DNA of 64,000 nt, from contig NW_024468257.1 in NCBI RefSeq assembly GCF_002104995.1, forward strand, positions 310,001 through 374,000, given 5' to 3'. This document shows, one piece after another, positions 57,401 to 64,000 of this stretch. Under the pieces are notes generated by a model, which was not told the origin of the DNA, made no database searches, and saw only the letters and a program-made list of their open reading frames with translations. Numbering within the stretch: the stretch's first letter is position 1; the number at the start of each line of letters is the position of its first letter. The stretch comes from Linderina pennispora. Its lineage: Eukaryota > Kickxellomycota > Kickxellomycetes > Kickxellales > Kickxellaceae. Both the position numbers and the translations under genes were made by a program.

Positions 57401-59261
57401 ACAGTACGCCAAGACCGGCGGCGCCGTCGTGTGCCTGACGCCCAACATGAAGCACGTGGCCGAGTACCTGGAGCAGGACAAGACCCGCCCGGCATATGCC
57501 ATCACCAGCGATATCTATGAGGTGTACCAGAAACGCCGCCCGCTGTACGCCGAGTGCTGCAACTACGAGTTCCTGGTGGACAAGTCGCTGGTAGCTAATG
57601 CGTGGCCAGTGATTGAGCGGGACTTTGTGCGGCTGCTGAATTTTGCCACTGCGCGCAGCCTCAACCGCGTCGATCTCAGCAGCCCGTCGTTCTTTGTCTC
57701 ACTGACTGCTGACGACGTGCGTGCATACCTGCCTGATACCCTGGGTGACGTCACTGCCGGATCACAGGCCATCGAGATGCGTGCGGACTTGTTGCTCAAC
57801 AACCAGCAGTTTGCTGCAGCCGACCTGAGGCAGCCAGACGTGCAGGAGGCCTTTGTCGAGTACGTGCAGTCGCAGTTCACTCTGCTGCGTCACAGCTCAA
57901 GCCTACCGGTTGTGTTCACAGTGCGTACCGAGCCGCAGGGCGGCAGGTTCCCGGGCTCGGCTGATGCCCTGCGCTCCCGGCTGCTGCACCTGGCGGTGCG
58001 CTGGGGCGCCGAGTATGTCGACGTGGAAATCGACAACATTGTGGCCGCCAAAGTGTTTGCAGGAAAGCAAAACTCGCTGGTGATCTCCTCGTACCACGAC
58101 ACTGCAGGCACCAGGCTGACATGGACTGACTGCGAGTTTGCCAACGAGATCCTGGCCCGTGGCCGTGCGTGCGGCGACATTGTCAAGCTGATCTCCGTGG
58201 CCAATGCGTGGGAGGACAACTTGAAGTGCCTGCAGTTCACGCAGAGGCACCACTCGGCTGCTGCTCCGCTGATTGCGCTCAACATGGGCTATACTGGCCA
58301 GATGTCGCGCGTGCTGTGCCCGTGCCTGACGCCGGTCACCCACCCGGCACTGACGGCAGCCGCGGCGCCTGGCCAGATCAGCGTGCAGGAAATTAGCCAG
58401 GCGCGCTCACTGATGGGCAAACTGCCGGCCCGCAGCTTCTACCTGTTTGGCACGCCAATCCAGCACTCGCCGAGCCCTGCCATGCACAACGCTGGCTTTG
58501 CTGCCCTGGGTCTGCCGCACATGTACCGTCTGAACGAGACATCCTCTGCTGACCCACTCAAAGCGGTGATTGCTGCGGCTGATTTTGGCGGCGCCTCGGT
58601 CACGATCCCGTACAAGCAGGAGATCATCCCGATGCTGGACGAGCTGACCGACGCGGCCCAGACGATCGGCGCTGTCAATACCGTTATTCCAGAGATCCGC
58701 AACGGGAAGCGCGTGCTGGTCGGCGACAACACTGACTACCTGGGCATCTGCGGCTGCCTGGAGCGTGCGCGGGCAACCGCCGGTACGCAGAAGTTCACCT
58801 CTGCCACTGCTTTGGTCATTGGCGCCGGCGGCACCTCTCGCGCTGCGCTCTATGCGCTCTACACTCTGGGCGTTCGCAATGTCGCACTATTCAACCGCAC
58901 TGCTTCGCGCGCCCACCAGCTGGCCAACGAATTCTCAGGCCTGCTGAATGTCTCTGTGGTTGGGCAGTTGCTGGATGCCGCTGAGCTGAAGCCGACGTAT
59001 ATTATTGGCACCATCCCCGGATGCGACTTGGTGATCCCCGAGCAGCTGTTTGGCGAGAACGGCGTTGCTTTGGATATGGCGTATAAGCCGCGGTGGACGC
59101 CGCTGCTGGAGACTGCGCAGAGAAACAAATGGAATGTCGTGCACGGCGTCGAGGTGCTGGTGGAGCAGGGTGTGCATCAGCTGGCCAAGTGGACAAAGCT
59201 GAGTCCGCCTGTCCGCATCATGCGTGAGGCAGTTTATAGCAAGTACGACGCCGAGTTCTAA
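54483..59261 (+). CDS. ARO1: Pentafunctional AROM polypeptide
   Basis: 1592 aa in one uninterrupted frame, catalysing five central steps of the shikimate pathway in the cytosol. Domain order: 3-dehydroquinate synthase (1 to about 395; [28 protein letters not shown]), EPSP synthase (about 415-855; [30 protein letters not shown]), shikimate kinase (about 878-1050; P-loop GMRGVGKST near 884), type I 3-dehydroquinase (about 1065-1290; Schiff-base Lys in DIVKLI, His in SSYHD) and shikimate dehydrogenase (about 1315-1592; [29 protein letters not shown]). All catalytic signatures look intact. This is the fungal fused arrangement. The Gly/Pro at position 99-type EPSPS loop cannot be judged for inhibitor response from sequence alone. 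Confidence 0.98.
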   Translation: [1592 protein letters not shown]

Positions 59262-60077
59262 AGATACACATGTTCCCAGATCCACCTCCGTCCTCCCCTC
59301 CATCTCGTACTATTTACGCCCCCCTCTCATCCTGGATTCTATCAATAGATGCATTTGTTTGTGATCCCAAGACGTCCAACGGCCATGTCCGTTGCTGTTA
59401 AATTTAGAATGTGGCGGGGAAAGCGGTGTGGCTAATATGGATTGAGACGCAGTGTGGATTTGGCGCTTAATTCCTCGAGTTGATGGACCAGCGGCAGGTT
59501 GGGTTTCATCCGCCGATTGGCCGCCCGATCACTTTATTAGCACAAAAAGGCAAGTATTGCTGTTCATCTACGGGTAACTGGCGTCTCAAAAAGTCTGGGA
59601 TTTTGAAGTGCAAAGAAAGCCTGGTGTTCCTCGGCCTTCCTGTGCGACCGCCCTGGCAGATTTGCAGTGCAGTGCAACCCGAGTCAGAGTTAGTCGCAAG
59701 AAAAAATTACCTGCAAGCCAGTGGAAGCACCGGCGCTTCTTATGCACAAGAACAGTGGAAAAAGCTGCAAGGTCAGCATTCACCCTATTCTTAGGTGTCG
59801 GTATTTCTGCTGCTGTGTAGGCGGGATTCCCATGCTGGAGAAAGCGTCTGGCCTGGACATGGCCAAGCTGTTCAAGAATTTTTGCGCAGCCTATTGGGGA
59901 GAGGCGCGAAGGGCTTTTGTGGTGGTAGAGTGACAAACGGTACAGCTTTGGATTTATTTTTAGGCTATCGGTGTTGCGGTATTCAGCTGCCTTACTCAGG
60001 ACAACACCCCACCTCAACCATTACTGCTCAACCACTGAAGCGGGCAAAAAGGGGGTCTAGTGTTTGCAAACCCCTAG
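59262..60077. other. Intergenic, no firm gene
   Basis: About 0.8 kb. Several plus-strand frames of 70-104 codons overlap between 59480 and 60082 but none shows a family motif, and they shift frame repeatedly. Could be decayed coding DNA. Confidence 0.4.
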
Positions 60078-60084
60078 TATAAAG
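60078..60084 (+). promoter_or_regulatory. TATA box of the Kelch-like gene
   Basis: tataaag lies about 100 nt before the ATG at 60183, with a GC-rich block and a C/T-rich leader between. This is a typical core-promoter distance. Confidence 0.55.
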
Positions 60085-60182
60085 GGCGGTCGGCCCGCCC
60101 TGCACTTTCTATCTTGTCCAGACCAGACACTACTCCTCCTTTCTTCACACACCTTTCTTTTTCTACTTCTTACTGCAACACC

Positions 60183-61347
60183 ATGCTTGTACCATCCCTG
60201 CGGTTGTGCGTGGCAGCCCTCTGCCTCTTCGCGTCATCCACTGCTGTGCCGGTGCCCGATGACAGCGCCAATGTGCTGGACAACCCGCTGAACTGGCAAT
60301 TCCAGGGAGCCTCGCTCTCGGTCGCCCGGTCGCGTATTGCCGCGGCCTCAGCCGGCCACTACGCGCTGTTTGGCGGCGGATACCTGCAGAACGAAACATA
60401 CACAGACATTGTCGACATCTACCACCGGACCACCAATAAATGGAGCACAGCGCACCTGTCATCGACCCGGTCGTCAGTATCGGCGGGATCGGTCGGAGAC
60501 CGCTATGTGGATTTTCGCTGGCGGATTCGACGACAGCTTCAAGCCCGTGACCACCGTCGACGTATATGACACATCCAATGACTCGTGGTCGACCCTGCAG
60601 CTGACAGTGCCGCGGGCATCGCCCAAGATCATCAATCTTGGCAGCCAGACGGCGATTGTCGGCGGGCTGAGCGGCGACCTGCAGTACCTGAGCAGCGCGG
60701 TGGACTTTATCGACCATGATCTGAAGATCACTGCGGCGAAGCTGGATGTCAACTACCCGCAGTACGGGTTCGCGGCCGGGGATCGTTCGGGCACCGGGCT
60801 ATTTACCGGCGGATACGAGAATCAGAAGCCCGGCGAGCGCTTCAATGACTTCCAGGCGTCGAACCAGACGAGCATTTTGAAGGCCAGCGGGAAGCCGGAG
60901 ATTTCCCGCGGCCCGCTGTTCCCTGACCCGCGCTGGGGCGCCGGAAGCGCAGCTGCCAATGGCGTGTTCGTGTTTGGCGGCGGACACAAGTTCACCGAGA
61001 CAGATACAGTCGTGTCGGATCGCGTCGACGTGTTTAGCCTGAAGACCAACAGCTGGTGCAGCCCAGTGTCCCTGAGCACTGCACGCGACTACCCTGTCAC
61101 CCATGCGATCGGCGATTACATTGTGTTTGTTGACGGTACTGTGCTGACCAAGGACTTTGATGTGTTTGATACCCGCACACTCAAGTTCGTCAAGAACGAT
61201 AAGCACAAGCCGGCGCTGTACACACACCGGACGGATGCCGGATCGACGGTCGTTGATGACTGCCTGCTGATTATTGCTGGCGGTGACGTGTACCAGGGCC
61301 GCAATGTGACTGGGTCTGTCGAACTGTTCAATGCATGCAAGCACTAG
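60183..61347 (+). pseudogene. Secreted Kelch-repeat protein with one-base frameshift
   Basis: The start MLVPSLRLCVAALCLFASS is a clean signal peptide. Kelch-type blades follow, each with Gly-Gly and later Trp: HYALFGGGYLQNETYTDIVD, the second blade after the shift (FAGGFDDSFKP), VFVFGGGHKF and LLIIAGGDVY; the C-terminus ends VELFNACKH. Near 60510 the first frame runs into GDRYVDFRWR while the next frame continues the blade. The extra g in tatgtggatttt explains it, because the neighbouring duplicate reads tatgtgatttt. About 387 aa if whole. Extracellular function unknown; Kelch propellers bind carbohydrate or protein. The shift could be a sequencing error. Confidence 0.75.
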
Positions 61348-61677
61348 AGTGTCATGGTTTCGACACTTTCTTATTCCACATATTTATCCCTGTATTCTGT
61401 TTACTTTTATAGTTATTTTCACACCATATATCCTACTACTTATTATTTACATACGATGTAGCTGCGCGAGGCATGCAGCATCGGTGCAGCCAGGACAGTA
61501 TCAAGATATAAATAGATTCATACAGATCATCTGTACAAAAGCAAGTCACCTGGGTGAATGCGAACACTGGGAGAGGATGCCTATGTGTCCTGCTCCACCC
61601 ACAGGACGCCTTGACGACTAGCAGAAACAAAAATGTATGCGAGGTCAACGAACTCGCTACTCGGCCTTGAGTGATGG

Positions 61678-61869
61678 TTAATACGTCCACCACTCGAAGG
61701 CAAATGGGAGTTGAAGGGTACCATTCCGGAAACCAAATACCATATCTAGGATTGCTGGTGAACCAATCCAGCTGCCTGATGTCCTCGAGGAGAGCACCCT
61801 GCAGTTCTTGCCGTACTTGGTCGAGTAATATAGCTGAAACGAGTCTAGCCTTTCGCTATCTTCCCAAGC
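61678..61869 (-). other. Orphan C-terminal exon, unassigned
   Basis: After a ctag acceptor at 61870-61873, the minus strand reads AWEDSERLDSFQLYYSTKYG and continues through RNGTLQLPFAFEWWTY to a TAA at 61678 (63 residues). Aromatic, Gly/Ser-rich composition suggests a beta-rich secreted protein. The expected upstream exons would overlap the Kelch duplicate, so it is probably a gene remnant. Confidence 0.35.
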
Positions 61870-62001
61870 CTAGAAATCTCTGACCATGTTCAGATTTACA
61901 GCTGGTCAGTCCACTGTCGGCTGTCTATCTTGTCTTCTTGCCTGATGCCACCTCTCCCTTCAATCACCTTTGGTTTTCCATATCTTCTATTACTGTAAGC
62001 C

Positions 62002-62745
62002 ATGTCTGTATCATCTCTGAGACTACTATCCGTAGCCTTCTGCCCCTTCACATCATCCGCTGCTGCACCTGTGACTGGCGATAGCTCCAGCCCCCTGCCA
62101 GGCTCAAAAGCACTTAGCGACTGGACATTCCATTCAGGCATGCTCACTGCTCCCCGGTCATGTATTGCTGTGCAGCCTCAGCCCGGTAACATGCGCTGTT
62201 TGGCGGTGGTTATGTTGAGAACAGGGCATATACAGAAATCGTCGACATTTACCACCGGGTCTCCAGACCGTGGGCCACAACGCGCTTCTCGTCTGTCTGG
62301 TCCTCGATACCGGCAGGCACGATAGGAAACCTCTATGTGATTTTCGCCGGTAGCTTCGATCCTCAACTTCAAGACTGCGTCAACCGTTGACGTGTCTGAT
62401 ACACAAGACGATTTATGGATGACACCCATGATGAGCGCGCCACGGGCATCGCCCAACATCATTGTCATGGACAACAATACGACGATTGCCAGCGGGCTGA
62501 GCAGCTGACCTGCGGTTTTGAGCAATGTGGATGGACATTACCGACTATGCTCTGAACATCACTACAACCAAGCCGGATGTTAGGTATCCGCAGTACAGGG
62601 TTGCATCAGGCGCTATGCAGGTACCCGCTTGATGCATTCTCGACAGCCATCGAGGGTTGCACGATTGTTATTGCTGGTGGTTTGGTGGTCAGCAATAACA
62701 CCGTGACAGCAACCGTCGAGATGTATGGATGCATGCAAAGACGAA
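62002..62745 (+). pseudogene. Decayed duplicate of the secreted Kelch-like gene
   Basis: Begins MSVSSLRLLSVAFCPFTSS, parallel to the signal peptide of the gene at 60183. It then shifts frame near 62190 and reads LFGGGYVENRAYTEIVDIYH and GNLYVIFAGSFD in another frame, and is broken again by stops near 62390 and 62505. The middle blades are missing. The last blade (IEGCTIVIAGGLVV, ending VEMYGCMQ) is recognisable. Clearly a tandem duplicate that has decayed, and a useful reference for the intact reading of the first copy. Confidence 0.8.
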
Positions 62746-63307
62746 GGTGCCCTTACCACATTTGGTGCTTTTGCTGCCAGCCCTCAGCTGCCATGTGTTT
62801 GTTTACTTTTATCGTTATTTTCACACAATGTACACGTACACATTCGGTGCCTCCCATCACGAGAGGACCTGCATTTCCATGATATGCAGGTCGCATCCAT
62901 CAAAACTGCGTGTGGCTAGCCGTGCCAGTGCTGCCCAAGTGATGCCGTGGTAGCCGCAGAGACACGTACGCGCTATCAGTGCGGATCGCTTTTGATAGCT
63001 CGTGATCCCCCCGATATCCATTTGTGGACATCAGGCGCGATTATGCACGAGCAGTCTTGTGAGAAAAAACTGATGAGAAATATTTTTTTTTGACTTCTCA
63101 CGCTGGCTTTCCACCTTTTTTGTGGTCAGCGCCGCCCGTCTGATTTTTGCTCTTCTATTTGCTCCCTAGGATTGGCTCCTTGTGAAAGCCGTCCTGTGAT
63201 CCCCCGCCTTCTTGTCCTGTCCACCCTTCTTCTCCTCTCCAGCACAGACCCCCTTCTACTCTGTACACACCCCTTTTTGTATTGTTATCTTATCTATATT
63301 TGTACAC
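62746..63307. other. Intergenic, promoter of carrier gene
   Basis: About 560 bp. A T-rich tract (63083-63092) and a C/T-rich leader (63210-63290) precede the carrier gene. No other feature. Confidence 0.4.
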
Positions 63308-64000
63308 ATGTCGGACGTAGCTGCTGCACACGAGAGCGGGCTGGTACTGCAGCACGACGCACGGGCAGGGAACGCCGGGCTCCAGAAACCTGGAAGCTGT
63401 GGCTGCTAATGGACCAGGCACCGTCGTCGGAAAACACTAGATATGCTGTCATGACCGGCGCAATTGGCGGAATTGCAGGCTGCACAGGTACGAGGAGAGG
63501 AACCATTATTCCACACAGTAATAGAGGGAGTGGCCAGTCGCTAACACTTACTTTATAGCCAAAACGGTGGTGGCGCCATTGGACCGGGTCAAGATTTTGT
63601 TCCAAACACACCACGTAAAGTACACACCGGTACGCAGGCACGCACTTTGGGCTCTTCAAGGCCGGGGCATCGATCTACCGCGAGTACGGCGTGCGCGGGC
63701 TTACTCCAGGGTCATTCGATGCAGCTGGCGAGGATATTCCCGTACGCAGCGGTCAAGTTCATGACATATGAGCAGCTGAAGCGGCAGCTTGGGCGGCATT
63801 TCAGCGATGCCCACTTGAGGAACTTTCTGGCAGGCTCGCTCTGCGGCGTCATCTCGGTCGCGGTCTCGTACCCGCTGGATATGATCCGGGTGCGGATGGC
63901 GTATATAACACCAGACGGCAGGCGGCAGCGGCAGAGCGTCATGCAGGTGGCGAAGCTGATCTACAGAGAGAAGGCGTACAGGTTTCGGGCTGTTCAACTT
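63308..64000 (+). CDS. LEU5: Mitochondrial carrier, Leu5/SLC25A16 type, partial and frameshifted
   Basis: The first exon (ATG 63308 or, in another frame, 63409) reads APSSENTRYAVMTGAIGGIAGC and is spliced at 63488-63558 (gtacga...atag) to KTVVAPLDRVKILFQTHH, the first carrier signature (PxD/ExxK). Further on are THFGLFKAGASIYREYG, HSMQLARIFPYAAVKFMTYEQLK and the second signature SYPLDMIRVRM. To read through, one base must be skipped near 63630 (ccgg) and one near 63703 (ctt). Family members import coenzyme A or its precursors into mitochondria. The window ends inside repeat 2. Two one-base insertions so close together suggest decay or assembly error. Confidence 0.7.

Noticed and set aside
1-64000. 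CRISPR arrays, bacterial operons or riboswitches
   Set aside because: No regularly spaced direct repeats of that kind; the introns and eukaryotic gene set rule out a bacterial context.
1-64000. tRNA or rRNA genes
   Set aside because: I looked for the TTC-based T-loop/B-box pattern and rRNA-like stretches and saw no convincing candidate by eye; a covariance-model scan would settle it.

Overview
The window looks like chromosomal DNA of an early-diverging (zygomycete-grade) fungus. Coding regions are GC-rich and compact, and most genes lack introns; where introns occur they are short (about 70-120 nt) with GT-AG ends. Housekeeping content is fungal: one five-domain AROM polypeptide, Qcr9, Bfr1, Spb1, a YEATS protein, TRAPP Trs23, Sec4/Rab8, a V-ATPase a subunit, a G-protein alpha subunit and ribosomal protein eL14. 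A UBAP1-like ESCRT-I protein and a PP2A B'' subunit, together with an expanded F-box/LRR-like family, would suit Kickxellomycotina. That placement is inference, not something the sequence proves.

Layout. 0.1-8.7 kb: a small three-exon basic protein, unresolved coding scraps (1.8-2.9 kb), BFR1, QCR9, TRS23 and PP2A B''. 8.9-14.5 kb: three tandem paralogous F-box/LRR-like genes on the minus strand. 14.9-26.5 kb: V-ATPase a, a probable Rrn6-type Pol I factor, the UBAP1-like gene, YAF9, a decayed Fanzor/TnpB-like C-terminus and a spliced SEC4/RAB8. 26.5-44.7 kb: AT-richer accessory DNA. It holds a FunK1-type kinase fused to a nuclease-like domain and broken by an early stop, an old direct repeat with a nested TA-flanked MITE, and a complete 6.4-kb Ty3/chromovirus-type LTR retrotransposon. 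The retrotransposon sits inside a Rho-like GTPase gene, and a solitary LRR-like gene follows. 44.7-48 kb: no firm gene. 48-59.3 kb: SPB1, G-alpha, eL14, a small basic protein and AROM. 59.3-64 kb: a secreted Kelch-like gene with a frameshift, its decayed duplicate, an orphan exon, and the start of a mitochondrial carrier (LEU5/SLC25A16 type) that runs off the window.

The most notable region is 28-41 kb. The retrotransposon has 261-bp LTRs differing at one visible base and a perfect 5-bp target duplication (GTCTG). Its pol carries a dUTPase domain with recognisable motifs 1-5 between RNase H and integrase, plus a C-terminal chromodomain. Its two in-frame stops, the stop in the FunK1 gene, the LTR difference and many differences between the two old repeat copies are all explainable as C:G-to-T:A transitions. 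This suggests a RIP-like or methyl-cytosine-deamination process acting on repeats. Separately, several one-base insertions in short homopolymers (retrotransposon gag, Kelch gene, carrier gene) could be genuine decay or assembly error.
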